Counted from the first letter of the stretch, positions 1 through 7,894 are shown. The stretch is DNA of 32,593 nt from Anaerolineae bacterium (GCA_025060135.1 JANXCY010000022.1:1-32593); one strand, 5' to 3'. A program made the numbers and translations. The notes: a model not told the origin generated them from the sequence alone.

Positions 1-254
1 CTCGGATTGGGCGAAGCCGGGTCCACCCCCAGCATAATGGTACCTTCTGGAGTGTTTTCCAGCCATGAGCATACTGTTGGATGCTGGCAGTTGGAGCGGG
101 TGGTCACATCGCCGGTGATCTCCATACGGTCTGGCGTAATCCTAATGGGGTAAGTAGACTCCGTAGCCAGTAAGGAGCGACTGGATGTGCTGAGGAGAAT
201 TGTTGCCAGGCAGATCATTCCCAAGACAAACCAGATCAAACGAGGTCTGACCAT
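1..254 (-). CDS. secreted or anchored protein of unknown function, N-terminal part (cut by window edge)
   Basis: An open frame runs from an ATG at 254-252 down to base 1 without a stop, giving the first 84 residues. The start is supported by GAGGTGA a few bases upstream. Residues 1-30 form a short basic head (MVRPR) and a hydrophobic stretch, so a signal peptide or N-terminal anchor is likely. The exported part seen (TYPIRITPDRMEITGD and onward, with two cysteines near residues 60-66) matches no family I recognise. The gene lies 17 bp after the stop of the upstream minus-strand gene (272-1027), so the two are probably co-transcribed. Confidence 0.75.
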   Translation of the reverse strand, partial: MVRPRLIWFVLGMICLATILLSTSSRSLLATESTYPIRITPDRMEITGDVTTRSNCQHPTVCSWLENTPEGTIMLGVDPASPNP

Positions 255-271
255 TGGCTCACCTCAAAATC

Positions 272-1027
272 TTACGGAAAGGGTATGTGGCTTGCATTAA
301 ACTCGAATCGCTGAATAACCCAGCATCCCTGTTCATTCTTCCCAAAAACCCAGTGGTCGGAAGGATTGGGGTTATAGTAGGGTATCGGTGTTCCGACACC
401 TGTAGTGTATTGCCCGCTACTTCCACTGGTATATTTGGCAAAATTTGCTGCGATTATTATGGAGGAAATCTCAAAGTGCCTCGCATGTGGAAAGTCCAGA
501 GTCGCAAAAAGCTGTCCATAATATGCGATTGGATCGCGCCATTCTTCTCCTGTGTCTCCCCTGAAGATTGCGGCATCAGGGGCAAAAATTCGTTGAATCA
601 ACGCCAGGTCTTCATTTTTGACGGCTTCGCTTTCCGCGTGGATCAGGCAGCGCAGAGTGTCATCATCGGTGGCAGAGTGGCAGAAGCAAGCAGATGGCGT
701 GGATGTTGGCGTGAGAGTTGCCGTGGGCGTGAACGTAGATATGGGTACGTTTGTTGGGGTCGGGGTGGGGGTTACCGGACAGAGGGGTGCATTTGGGAGA
801 ATCAGACATAGCAGGAGATATAACCCATACAAGATGATTAAGATGATTCCCCAGGCCATCATTCCGAATACGGCCGTGCCAATTCGTTTCCACCATCTAT
901 CAAGAGGGATGTCTTTGCCACCAAGAGGACTCAGGGGGATCACACCTATCAGGGCGAAAAGCGCAAAGAGAGGACCGATCACAAGCAAGAGAGCAATAAT
1001 AGCCAGAGCCTTAATTATGTCCTGCAT
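272..1027 (-). CDS. membrane-anchored protein with Thr/Pro linker and NTF2-like domain
   Basis: A 251-residue protein. Two membrane helices are visible (about residues 5-30 and 50-78), then a linker of about 30 residues built of TPTPT-type repeats (about 83-112), then a globular domain. That domain (SATDDDTLRCLIHAESEAVKNEDLALIQRIFAPDAAIF...) has the pattern of the NTF2/SnoaL-like fold, in which an N-terminal helix is followed by FxxDA and a curved sheet. The linker and two-helix anchor imply the domain is held outside the membrane. The start ATG has CGGGAGG 8-9 bases upstream. Ligand or enzymatic role is unknown; such domains in secreted proteins may bind small molecules or only mediate dimerisation. 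Likely operon with the gene at 1-254. The transposase remnant ends about 100 bp upstream. Confidence 0.8.
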   Translation of the reverse strand: MQDIIKALAIIALLLVIGPLFALFALIGVIPLSPLGGKDIPLDRWWKRIGTAVFGMMAWGIILIILYGLYLLLCLILPNAPLCPVTPTPTPTNVPISTFTPTATLTPTSTPSACFCHSATDDDTLRCLIHAESEAVKNEDLALIQRIFAPDAAIFRGDTGEEWRDPIAYYGQLFATLDFPHARHFEISSIIIAANFAKYTSGSSGQYTTGVGTPIPYYNPNPSDHWVFGKNEQGCWVIQRFEFNASHIPFP

Positions 1028-1125
1028 GGGCTGCTACCTCCCGCAGGTTTCTGGTGGTGGAAATCTGCGAAGTGGATGCCCTATGGTCGTGATGCTATGC
1101 ATGAGTCTCTGCAAAAACCTGAACT

Positions 1126-2291
1126 TTACCCACCGAATACCAGACGCTGAGGTGGCAGGAGAGCCAGGAGGAGTTGCTGCAGCGTCCGAACGAAAGAAAA
1201 CCGCATCCGCTCCATCTCCCTGCGGCAGCCGGAATCTGGCTGGCGGGTCATCCTGGTGAGCGGAGCAGAACAGGAAATGGTGCAACCGCCGGATATTGAC
1301 CCCAGCGGCTGAGCCAATCACCATACAGGCCACGCTGAATCGCCCGCGCATCGGGCGCTTCCCTCCCGCAGAGGGATGTTTGACACTTCGCACCGTAGAT
1401 TCCACCCCCGCCCGCAGGTTCTGGGCGGCTTGCTGATGCTGAGCGGCCTGCCGCCGACGCTCTGCCCGTCGCCACTTCTCGGTCGTGAAGCGTAAGACCC
1501 ACTCTTCCGACCATTTCCGCCGAACCACCGGGCAGTGGGAACGCCGCCACAGGCGGCGCAGGCATCTCCCGCCAAGACAGCCCCAAAAGCCTTCCCGGCC
1601 CGGAACGGGTCGCCAGCGCCGATTCTCCGACCCGCTGCAAGTGGGCGGGCAGGTCCTCTTTCTTCAGCCAATAAACGTACGGCCCGGCGTGGCCCTTCAG
1701 GTAGTCGGCAAAGAGGTCGGCGTAGCGTTGCTGGTCTTCTTCTGAGGGCATCCGGTGCACGCGTTAGAGGTGACCCGCAGTTGGAGACGTTCCATTTGGC
1801 GGATGTTGGAGGCCAACAGCGTGCTGTCTATCTGCTGTTTTCCGGTTTTGAGGGAGAAGGCCTGGAATTGTGCATCGGTAACCTGCTCAAAGGCCTGCTT
1901 CAGCAGGTTCTCGCCCCTCTCCCGCATAGGCGGGCCAGCCGTTCCCGGAAGTAGGAGGGTGCGCAGGTCAAAATAGCCTTCGCCCAGATGCCGATAGTCC
2001 AGGGCGTAGCGCATCTGGACGTTGTAGCAGAATGCGTGGTATGTCCTCATCGGTCCAGCCGTTGGCGGCCTTGAGGAATTCCAGAGCCACCCGTACATTC
2101 ACCGGCACATTGGGGCGGGAAGGCGTATCGGCATACAGGACAGCGAAGGGCGCTTCGTCCAGGCGGCAGGAGAATTCCCGATAGAAAGTCTCCGCCCAGA
2201 AGTTCTTCAGCCGCTCCTGCATCGGCTCGGGGAGTTCGTCCACGGGGCTGGTCAAAGGGATTTGCAGGTGCCGGGTGTTCTTTCGGAACAT
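1126..2291 (-). pseudogene. degraded IS1182-type transposase
   Basis: Pieces of one transposase are spread over several minus-strand frames. The N-terminal part starts at an ATG at 2291 (MFRKNTRHLQ...) with a good GGAGG upstream and runs to GWTDEDI near 2040. The frame then shifts to NVQMRYALDYRHLGEGYFDLRTL, with further shifts near 1930-1955, to QIDSTLLASNIRQMERLQL. Another shift near 1770 leads to SEEDQQRYADLFADYLKG. Next comes a jump to a C-terminal piece (NLRAGVESTVRSVKHP, CMVIGSAAGVNIRRLH) below about 1460. Fewer than about 100 bp separate the middle and C-terminal pieces, where intact relatives carry the catalytic core, so a large internal deletion is likely besides the frameshifts. The phrases are those of the IS1182 transposase family. 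I could not define terminal inverted repeats or a target duplication. The gene is certainly inactive. Confidence 0.8.
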
Positions 2292-2820
2292 CGCCCCCGC
2301 CTCCGGTGGGTTTGTCTGGATTATAGCAGGAAGTGCCCGCTTTGGCAAGAACGTGCAGCAGAGATAGCCTGTCCCTTAGCTTATATTCAAAACTGGTGCA
2401 AGCGCACCATTGAGAAACAAAAGTCTGCCGGGTGGTCTGATGCACCACCCCTGTAGAGCGTATAGACCCCGTGACAACAGCGACACCGATAAACCGTCAA
2501 CTGGTTTCGGCGGTTCCGCCAGAAAGAACGAGCTGATTGCCGTTCCCTGCACCAAATTTGAACATGAGCCCTATCCTTTTTGCGGTGGGCTCAACAATTC
2601 AATTAGCCATTCCTTGTGTCCCGCTCGCCTTCGGCGGCGGGAGCCCTCACCCGGTCAAAAAGAGTAAAAATAATCTACGTGGTCTGCGTCTCGGCAGTAA
2701 AAGTGGGCCTGGCACGCGTTTGCAAAAATCCGATTTTGCGGTAGGATTACCCTGAACCCGGGAGGGTGGGACGAGACATCGGGTTACCTGACCCTCCCTG
2801 AGTGACGGGAGTCGGGAGTG
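2292..2820. other. 529-bp gene-free stretch between the transposase remnant and greA
   Basis: No convincing gene on either strand. It holds a GC-rich hairpin at 2620-2641 (TTC loop, one bulged base, no T-run), an inverted repeat GCAAAA/TTTTGC at 2722-2739, and an 8-bp inverted repeat GGGAGGGT/ACCCTCCC at 2760-2767 and 2791-2798 just before greA. The part next to 2291 may include the end of the IS element, but no element end could be fixed. Confidence 0.5.
2720..2747 (+). promoter_or_regulatory. possible greA promoter with an inverted repeat in the spacer
   Basis: TTGCAA at 2720-2725 and TAGGAT at 2742-2747 are separated by 16 bp. The repeat GCAAAA-ATCCGA-TTTTGC (2722-2739) fills the spacer and could be an operator or chance. 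The downstream leader contains the 8-bp inverted repeat at 2760-2798. Fit to consensus is moderate. Confidence 0.4.
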
Positions 2821-3285
2821 ATGGAACCGGTAGTGTTGACTGCTGAGGGAATGGAAGAACTGCGCCGGGAACTGGATTATCTGGTCAACGTGCGACGGCC
2901 GGAACTGGCCCGGGTTCTGCGCCGGGCCATCCAGCAGGGCGACCTCTCCGAGAACGCCGACTACATCGCGGCGAAAGAGGAGCAGGCCTTCCTGGAAGGG
3001 CGTATTCAGCAAATTGAGACGATGCTGCGCAACGCCGTGCTCATCCAGAACAACGGCTCCACCGGCATCGTAGATTTGGGAAGCCGGGTTACCCTTCTGG
3101 AAGAGGGACGAGAGACACCGGAGGTTTTTCAGATTGTGGGGCCGGTGGAGGCCGACCCGCTGAAGGGAAGGGTGTCCTATGAATCCCCCCTGGGGCGGGC
3201 CCTGCTGGGCCATCGGGCCGGAGAGGTGGTGACGGTGGACGCGCCCGCTGGCCCCGTCACCTTCCGAATTCTGGAGGTCTCCTGA
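2821..3285 (+). CDS. greA: transcription elongation factor GreA
   Basis: A 154-residue protein of usual GreA length. It binds the secondary channel of RNA polymerase and stimulates cleavage of backtracked transcripts. The N-terminal coiled coil spans about residues 8-75. At its tip is the acidic loop GDLSENADY (residues 40-48), carrying the conserved Asp and Glu that hold the catalytic magnesium. The C-terminal FKBP-like domain (about 80-154) contains the typical SPLGRALLGHRAGEVV segment. A GTG lies directly before the ATG, but ATG 2821 has the better-placed GACGGGA upstream. The 3' end carries the GGAGG that may serve the next gene. Confidence 0.95.
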   Translation: MEPVVLTAEGMEELRRELDYLVNVRRPELARVLRRAIQQGDLSENADYIAAKEEQAFLEGRIQQIETMLRNAVLIQNNGSTGIVDLGSRVTLLEEGRETPEVFQIVGPVEADPLKGRVSYESPLGRALLGHRAGEVVTVDAPAGPVTFRILEVS

Positions 3286-3323
3286 GCGCTTCGGCCTGTT
3301 CTCCTCACGTTTTCCGTCGCCGG

Positions 3324-4649
3324 ATGGCGTTCCCCCATCCTCAGGCAGTGCGCGGGGAGGGCATCTTTATCTGGGATGCCGACGGCCGCCGGTACATAGA
3401 CGCCTCCGGTGGGCCAGTAGCGGTCAACATCGGCCACGGGGTGGGGGAAGTGGCCCGCGCGATGGTCGATCAGGCCGCTGCTATCGCTTACGTCCATGGA
3501 ACCCTCTTCACGACCTCCAGCCTGGAAGCCTACAGCGACGCCCTGAGTCAACGGGTCCCACTGGATGACCCCCGTTTTTACTATCTGACCAGCGGGTCGG
3601 AGGCGGTGGAGGGCGCCATAAAATTTGCCCGTCAGGTCCAGGTGGCGCGGGGCGAACCGGCCCGGGACCTGGTCATCGCCCGCTGGGGCTCCTACCATGG
3701 CCTGAGCCTGGGCGCGCTGGCGGTTACCGGCAAACCATCCATGCGCAACCTCTTTGCCCCGATGATGCGGGACCAGCCCCACATCCCGCCTCCGTACTGC
3801 TATCGCTGCCCCGTGGGCGCTACCTATCCGGCCTGCGACCTGGCCTGCGCGCGGGCCCTGGAGACGGAAATCCGCCGCCAGGGGCCAGAACGGGTGGCCG
3901 CTTTCATCGCCGAGCCGGTGAGCGGCGCTACCCTGGGTGCGGTCGTTCCGCCGGAGGGATATTGGCCGCTCCTTCGGGAAATCTGCGACCGCTACAACGT
4001 CCTCCTCATTGCCGACGAGGTGATGACCGGCTTCGGTCGCACCGGACGCTGGTTCGGCATGGAGCATTTCGGCGTCCGCCCAGACCTGATGGTCATGGGG
4101 AAAGGAGCCACTGGTGGATATTTCCCGTTCTCGGTCCTGGCCGTCCGAGGAGCGGATGTGGAGACCATTCGCCAGGCCCACGGCGACTTCAACCACGGTG
4201 GCACCTTCTCCCACCATGCTGTCGGCGCGGCAGCCGCGCAGGCGACGCTGCGCTACCTGGAGGAACACGATCTGGTAACGGCGGCAGCGGTCCGGGGGGC
4301 ATACCTGGGTCAGCAATTGCGGGAGGCGCTGGCGGACCTGCCCTGCGTGGGGGACGTGCGCGGCATCGGGATGATGTGGGGCGTGGAATTCGTCGCCGAC
4401 CGGGAGACGAAAGCGCCGTTCCCACCGAAGGCGGCGTTTGCCCGCCGCGTAGGCGACCGGGCCTTTGAGTGCGGGCTCATCATCTATCCTGGGAGCGGTG
4501 GGATAGACGGCATCCTGGGTGATCACCTGATGGTTGCCCCGCCGTTTGTTATCACCGAAGCGGAAATAGACGAGGTGGTAGCCCTGCTGCGCCAGGCTAT
4601 CCGGGAGGTCTGGGAAGGCACGCCATCGGCTTCAGCCCAAGGCCGTTAA
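3324..4649 (+). CDS. class-III PLP-dependent aminotransferase
   Basis: A 441-residue fold-type I aminotransferase of the class-III (ornithine/GABA/acetylornithine) group, moving an amino group from an amine or omega-amino acid to a 2-oxo acid. The cofactor-binding motif ADEVMTGFGRTG places Asp231 for the pyridine nitrogen, and Lys260 in MVMGKGATGG forms the Schiff base. The N-terminal VRGEGIFIWDADGRRYIDASGG is typical. The exact substrate cannot be read from sequence. The start is unsure: the frame is open upstream, and the residues before the ATG (SPHVFRRR) resemble the usual N-terminus. A CTG at 3282, 4 bp after GGAGG in the greA end, would give 455 residues and overlap greA by 4 bases. ATG 3324 has no clear ribosome site. 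Confidence 0.88.
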   Translation: MAFPHPQAVRGEGIFIWDADGRRYIDASGGPVAVNIGHGVGEVARAMVDQAAAIAYVHGTLFTTSSLEAYSDALSQRVPLDDPRFYYLTSGSEAVEGAIKFARQVQVARGEPARDLVIARWGSYHGLSLGALAVTGKPSMRNLFAPMMRDQPHIPPPYCYRCPVGATYPACDLACARALETEIRRQGPERVAAFIAEPVSGATLGAVVPPEGYWPLLREICDRYNVLLIADEVMTGFGRTGRWFGMEHFGVRPDLMVMGKGATGGYFPFSVLAVRGADVETIRQAHGDFNHGGTFSHHAVGAAAAQATLRYLEEHDLVTAAAVRGAYLGQQLREALADLPCVGDVRGIGMMWGVEFVADRETKAPFPPKAAFARRVGDRAFECGLIIYPGSGGIDGILGDHLMVAPPFVITEAEIDEVVALLRQAIREVWEGTPSASAQGR

Positions 4650-4745
4650 TGTACCCCCGGCCGCCGGGCCTGTCCCATGCAGGCGAACCCTCTGCGCTAC
4701 AGGTAGCGCGGGCCGCCGGGCCTGCCAGAGGAGAAGGAGGTAGCA
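4650..4745. repeat. short GC-rich direct repeat and hairpin between two genes
   Basis: The 14-mer GGCCGCCGGGCCTG occurs twice, at 4659-4672 and 4711-4724, flanking a hairpin GCGCTA-CAGG-TAGCGC at 4694-4709. There is no T-run, so this is not a standard terminator. Function unknown. Confidence 0.5.
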
Positions 4746-5591
4746 ATGCGAGAAGTGATGGTTGCCACCGACTCCGGGGCCAATCTGCCCCGGCCCCTGG
4801 CTCAGCAGTGGGGCATAGAGGTGATCCCCCTCTGGATTCAGATGGACGATCAATCGTACCGGGACGGCGTGGACATCCAGCCCCTGGAGTTCTTCCAGCG
4901 GCTGAAGGAACGGGTCCGGCGGCTCCAGACCTCTCAGCCCTCGCTGGGGGAGTTCTTGGAATTCTACCGGCGGCTTCAGGAGAAAGCGCGCTCCATCGTT
5001 TCCATCCATGTTACCAGCCGTTATAGCGGTGTCTTTCAGGCCGCGCGCGCGGCAGCCGCCGAATTGGCGCCGTATCCGATAGAGGTCGTGGATTCCGGGA
5101 CGATCGCGATGGCCCAGGGGTTTATCGCTCTGGCGGCAGCCCGTGCGGCGGCGGCGGGCGCGTCGCTGGCGGAGGTGGTGGAGCGGACCCGGGCGGCCAT
5201 CCCGAAGGTAGACCTGGTCGCTGCCTTGGAGACGCTGGAGTACGCTGTTCGGGGTGGACGGCTGGCCTGGGCGGCCCGAATGGTGGGGAACCTTCTCCAT
5301 GTGAAGCCTTTGGTGCGCGTTCGGGATAACGATGTCTCTCTCTTCGGACAGGCCCGCAGCCGGACAAGGGCGATCCGCCAACTGCTGGATACTCTGGCCC
5401 AGCGAGTGGGGGATGCCGCCGTCCATATCGCCATTCTGCATACTGGCGCGGTGGAGGAGGCCCAGCGGCTGAAGGAGGAAATCCTGGCTCGCTTCCGCTG
5501 CGTGGAAGTCTATATTGAGCCTGTAACGCCGGTCCTGGGCGTCCACGCCGGTCCGGGCGCCTTGGGCCTGGCCTGCTACGTGGAACCGTAG
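4746..5591 (+). CDS. DegV family fatty-acid-binding protein
   Basis: A 281-residue member of the DegV family, two-domain proteins that hold a fatty acid between the domains. In Firmicutes FakB proteins present it to the kinase FakA. The N-terminal ATDSGANLPRPLAQQWGIEVIPL, the segment IVSIHVTSRYSGVFQAARAA with its ligand-contacting Thr-Ser, and VVDSGTIAMAQGF are hallmark pieces. The C-terminal end HAGPGALGLACY is the usual family ending. The start has GGAGAAGGAGG at ideal distance. No FakA-like kinase gene is in this window, so a role in fatty-acid phosphorylation is only inferred. Confidence 0.92.
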   Translation: MREVMVATDSGANLPRPLAQQWGIEVIPLWIQMDDQSYRDGVDIQPLEFFQRLKERVRRLQTSQPSLGEFLEFYRRLQEKARSIVSIHVTSRYSGVFQAARAAAAELAPYPIEVVDSGTIAMAQGFIALAAARAAAAGASLAEVVERTRAAIPKVDLVAALETLEYAVRGGRLAWAARMVGNLLHVKPLVRVRDNDVSLFGQARSRTRAIRQLLDTLAQRVGDAAVHIAILHTGAVEEAQRLKEEILARFRCVEVYIEPVTPVLGVHAGPGALGLACYVEP

Positions 5592-5611
5592 CACTGGGTT
5601 GCTCCGGCTGT

Positions 5612-5639
5612 GGTGTCTGGGAATGCCAGTCCCATCACC
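5612..5639 (+). terminator. weak hairpin after the DegV gene
   Basis: TGGGA (5618-5622) pairs with TCCCA (5630-5634), and GGTG (5612-5615) with CACC (5636-5639) across a small internal loop. There is no T-run, so termination is uncertain. Confidence 0.25.
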
Positions 5640-5650
5640 GAAAGCCCTGT

Positions 5651-6121
5651 ATGCTCCACCGTCCTTTCGGATTGGCCACAATGACGGTTGCTGAGCGGGA
5701 GAAGCATTTGCGAATTGTCGCCGAAATCCTGTTGGTCCACCTGCCCCGGGTCCTGCACGACCAGGAACTGGCGAAGGACCTGCTCTCGGTGGTGGGGGTA
5801 ACGCTGCGGGCGGCTTGGGAGGATGCCCTGAAATCGGCGGAGGTATGGGACCGCAAACATTATCATGTGCGGGCTGACCAGTTGCGGGAGGAGTGGACGT
5901 GGGCTCTGGCGGCGGCCAACACCGCTGAGGGGTTGGCCGAACGGGCGGCTCCGGTAACGAAGGAGCACCTGGATCGGCTGCGACAGTTGATCCGGCCCTC
6001 GCTGGAGGTGCCGGGCCGACCGATCATCCGCGATGTAGAAGCGTTTCGGGGGGCAGCGCGGGCCAATCGGGAGCGGCGCTTGCGGGAGGGACGCCGGACC
6101 CCTCGCCGCTCGCTGGTGTGA
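5651..6121 (+). CDS. small helical protein of unknown function
   Basis: A 156-residue, charged, mostly helical protein with no signal peptide or membrane segment. I recognise no family. It has a helical middle (LRIVAEILLVHLPRVLHDQELAKDLL...) and a strongly basic tail (RANRERRLREGRRTPRRS) that could contact nucleic acid. The start is uncertain: ATG 5651 and ATG 5681 (MTVAEREKHL) are both in frame and neither has a clear ribosome site; 5681 removes a poorly structured head. Codon use looks like that of the flanking genes and the frame is open over its whole length, so it is likely real. It is followed by a hairpin terminator. Confidence 0.6.
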   Translation: MLHRPFGLATMTVAEREKHLRIVAEILLVHLPRVLHDQELAKDLLSVVGVTLRAAWEDALKSAEVWDRKHYHVRADQLREEWTWALAAANTAEGLAERAAPVTKEHLDRLRQLIRPSLEVPGRPIIRDVEAFRGAARANRERRLREGRRTPRRSLV

Positions 6122-6124
6122 TCC

Positions 6125-6164
6125 AGAGGGGGTGGGAGACAGCCAGAGGCCGTCTCCCCCTTCT
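6125..6164 (+). terminator. probable intrinsic terminator
   Basis: GGGAGAC (6134-6140) pairs with GTCTCCC (6152-6158) over an 11-base loop, extended outward by G/C pairs, followed by CCTTCTC. The T-run is weak. It lies 12 bp after the stop at 6121 and before the nitrilase start. Confidence 0.5.
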
Positions 6165-6225
6165 CATTGTCCAGGGATCCGGGGACCCCACAGTCTCCCG
6201 GGCAGGCCCAATCGGGGAGAGCAGG

Positions 6226-7053
6226 ATGTGTCCGGAGTGGATGCTCGCGCTGGGGCAGATGGAGGTGCCGCCGGGCCAGCCGGAGCGAAACCTGGCCCGG
6301 GCGCGGGAACTGGCCGCGCAGGCCCGGGAAGCAGGCGCCGACCTCCTGCTGTTGCCCGAACTCTGGCTGCACGGGTACGACCTGGAGCGCGCGGCCGAAT
6401 GGGCGGCCCCTCTGGGCGAAGGGGGCTTCGCCGAAATGGCTACGATGGCGCGGGAATTTGGCCTCTACCTCTGCGGCTCCCTGCTGGAACGGCACGAGGG
6501 TGGGGTTTCCAACACCGCTGTTCTGTATGCCCCCGACGGCACGCTTCTGGGCGCCTATCGCAAAGTCCACCTCTTCCGTTTGATGAATGAGCCGCGCTAC
6601 CTGGTCCCGGGCGACCGGGCGGTCCTCTGCCCCACCCCGTGGGGGCCAGTCGGGCTGATCATCTGCTACGACCTGCGCTTCCCCGAACTGAGCCGCACCC
6701 TGGCGGTCGCCGGAGCTCATCTCTTGCTGGTACCGGCCCAGTGGCCGGTCCGTCGGCTGGATGCCTGGCTCCTCCTGGCCCGCGCGCGAGCGGTGGAGAA
6801 TCAACTCTTCGTCGCCGCTTGCAATCGGGTCGGAGTGGATGGGGAGACCTTCTTCCCTGGCCGCTCTATGGTCGTGGACCCCTGGGGTCGGGTTCTGGTG
6901 GAAGGGGATGACCAGGAGCGACTGCTGGTTGCCCGAGCCGACCTGCGGGAAATCCCAAAGGCCCGCCGCTACCTGACCGTCTTTGAGGACCGCCGCCCGG
7001 AAGCGTACGGACGGGTATGGATGGAGGGAGAAGAGAGGATTGTTTCCGGATAG
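6226..7053 (+). CDS. nitrilase-family carbon-nitrogen hydrolase
   Basis: A 275-residue cytoplasmic amidohydrolase of the nitrilase superfamily. The catalytic triad is visible: Glu45 in LLPELW, Lys113 in YRKVHLF and Cys147 in LIICYDLRFPEL. The CYDLRFPEL motif and the late NRVGVDGETFFPGRSMVVDPWG segment are like the omega-amidase/Nit2 and carbamoylase branches rather than true nitrilases, so hydrolysis of an omega-amide or carbamoyl compound is most likely. The substrate is not determined. ATG 6226 is chosen because GGGGAGA lies 5 bp upstream; an in-frame GTG at 6118 would add 36 unconserved residues that overlap the terminator hairpin. The 3' end overlaps the likely TTG start of the next gene by 14 bp. 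Confidence 0.9.
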   Translation: MCPEWMLALGQMEVPPGQPERNLARARELAAQAREAGADLLLLPELWLHGYDLERAAEWAAPLGEGGFAEMATMAREFGLYLCGSLLERHEGGVSNTAVLYAPDGTLLGAYRKVHLFRLMNEPRYLVPGDRAVLCPTPWGPVGLIICYDLRFPELSRTLAVAGAHLLLVPAQWPVRRLDAWLLLARARAVENQLFVAACNRVGVDGETFFPGRSMVVDPWGRVLVEGDDQERLLVARADLREIPKARRYLTVFEDRRPEAYGRVWMEGEERIVSG

Positions 7054-7894
7054 TTCCGCCAAACGCACGTATACTCATCACCTGTTCACCCGTATCGCCC
7101 CACGCTACGAATGGATGAACCGGGTCATTTCGCTGGGACAGGTAGATTCCTGGCGGCGAGCCGCCGCCGCGGAGGCTCGTCTCTCCTCCGATGGCTGGGT
7201 GCTGGATGTCGCGACGGGGGAAGGCGGCATGGCCCGGGTGCTTCTCCAGCAGTGGCCCAGAGCCAAAGTGGTCGGGCTGGATTTCAGCCGAGAGATGCTC
7301 CGGAACGGTCGGTCCCACTCTGCCGGTTGGCCCATCCGCTGGGCGGAAGGAGATGCCCTCTCTCTTCCCTTTCCCAGCGATTTCTTTGAGGCGGTGGTCA
7401 GCGCCTTTATGTTGCGGAACGTTACGGATGTCCGGGCCGCGCTCACCGAACAGGTCCGGGTAGTCCGGGCGGGCGGGCGAGTCATCGCTCTGGAAATGAC
7501 CTGGCCCCGTTCTCCCCTCTTTCGGCCTTTCTTCCGTTTCTATTTTGGAAGTATCGTTCCGATACTGGGCTGGCTCTTCACCGGTTACCTGGACGCTTAC
7601 CGTTACCTGCCCCAATCCGTGCAGGCGTTTATATCGCCGGAGGAACTGGCTACGACGATGGAAGCGGCGGGTCTCCAAGAGGTGCAGTACCGGCTGCTGA
7701 TGATGGGGACGATCACCCTACACATAGGAGTCAAAGCCCCAGGAGGAGCTACGGCTCAAACACGGGGGGCATGCGGCGCTTGTGTTCCGAACGGGCCATC
7801 ATCTCCTGCACCCGCTGCAACGCCAACGGGTCCACGTCGGAAAAGTCTCTGGCTTCTATCGCGGCCAGGACCCGGTCCAGTTCCTGGTAGGTGA
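7040..7894 (+). CDS. menG: MenG/UbiE-type quinone C-methyltransferase with unusual 3' extension
   Basis: An S-adenosylmethionine-dependent methyltransferase of the UbiE/MenG family, which methylates demethylmenaquinone in the last step of menaquinone synthesis. Visible pieces are the N-terminal RIAPRYEWMNRVISLGQ, motif I VLDVATGEGGMA, GLDFSREML, and the family signature FFEAVVSAFMLRNVTD. TTG 7040 is chosen because GGAGGGAG lies 9 bp upstream and it leaves a normal N-terminus; it overlaps the nitrilase stop. The conserved core ends near 7741 (TLHIGVKAP, about 234 residues, the usual length). The frame then stays open for about 50 more residues to 7894, antisense to nadE, with low-complexity content. 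That tail looks like a lost stop codon rather than a domain. No other menaquinone gene is nearby. Confidence 0.85.
   Translation: MFPDSSAKRTYTHHLFTRIAPRYEWMNRVISLGQVDSWRRAAAAEARLSSDGWVLDVATGEGGMARVLLQQWPRAKVVGLDFSREMLRNGRSHSAGWPIRWAEGDALSLPFPSDFFEAVVSAFMLRNVTDVRAALTEQVRVVRAGGRVIALEMTWPRSPLFRPFFRFYFGSIVPILGWLFTGYLDAYRYLPQSVQAFISPEELATTMEAAGLQEVQYRLLMMGTITLHIGVKAPGGATAQTRGACGACVPNGPSSPAPAATPTGPRRKSLWLLSRPGPGPVPGR

Noticed and set aside
272-1027. TPTPT-type coding repeats as a possible CRISPR or tandem DNA array
   Set aside because: The repeats are codon-level, irregular and in frame in a linker; there are no spacers. No CRISPR array was seen anywhere in the window.
1040-2450. Terminal inverted repeats of the IS1182-type remnant
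   Set aside because: GGTGG/CCACC-rich strings near both sides looked suggestive, but no consistent repeat or target duplication could be aligned by eye.
2410-2755. Short plus-strand frames in the gap before greA
   Set aside because: No ribosome sites, no hydrophobic or conserved patterns, and codon use unlike neighbours.
2760-2800. Possible T-box-like leader before greA because of a GGGTGGGAC string
   Set aside because: The T-box consensus is not met, no specifier stem is seen, and greA is not an amino-acid gene. Only a simple inverted repeat remains.
3177-4526. 449-codon minus-strand frame opposite greA and the aminotransferase
   Set aside because: Covers two clear plus-strand genes with intact catalytic motifs; its own translation has no recognisable family.
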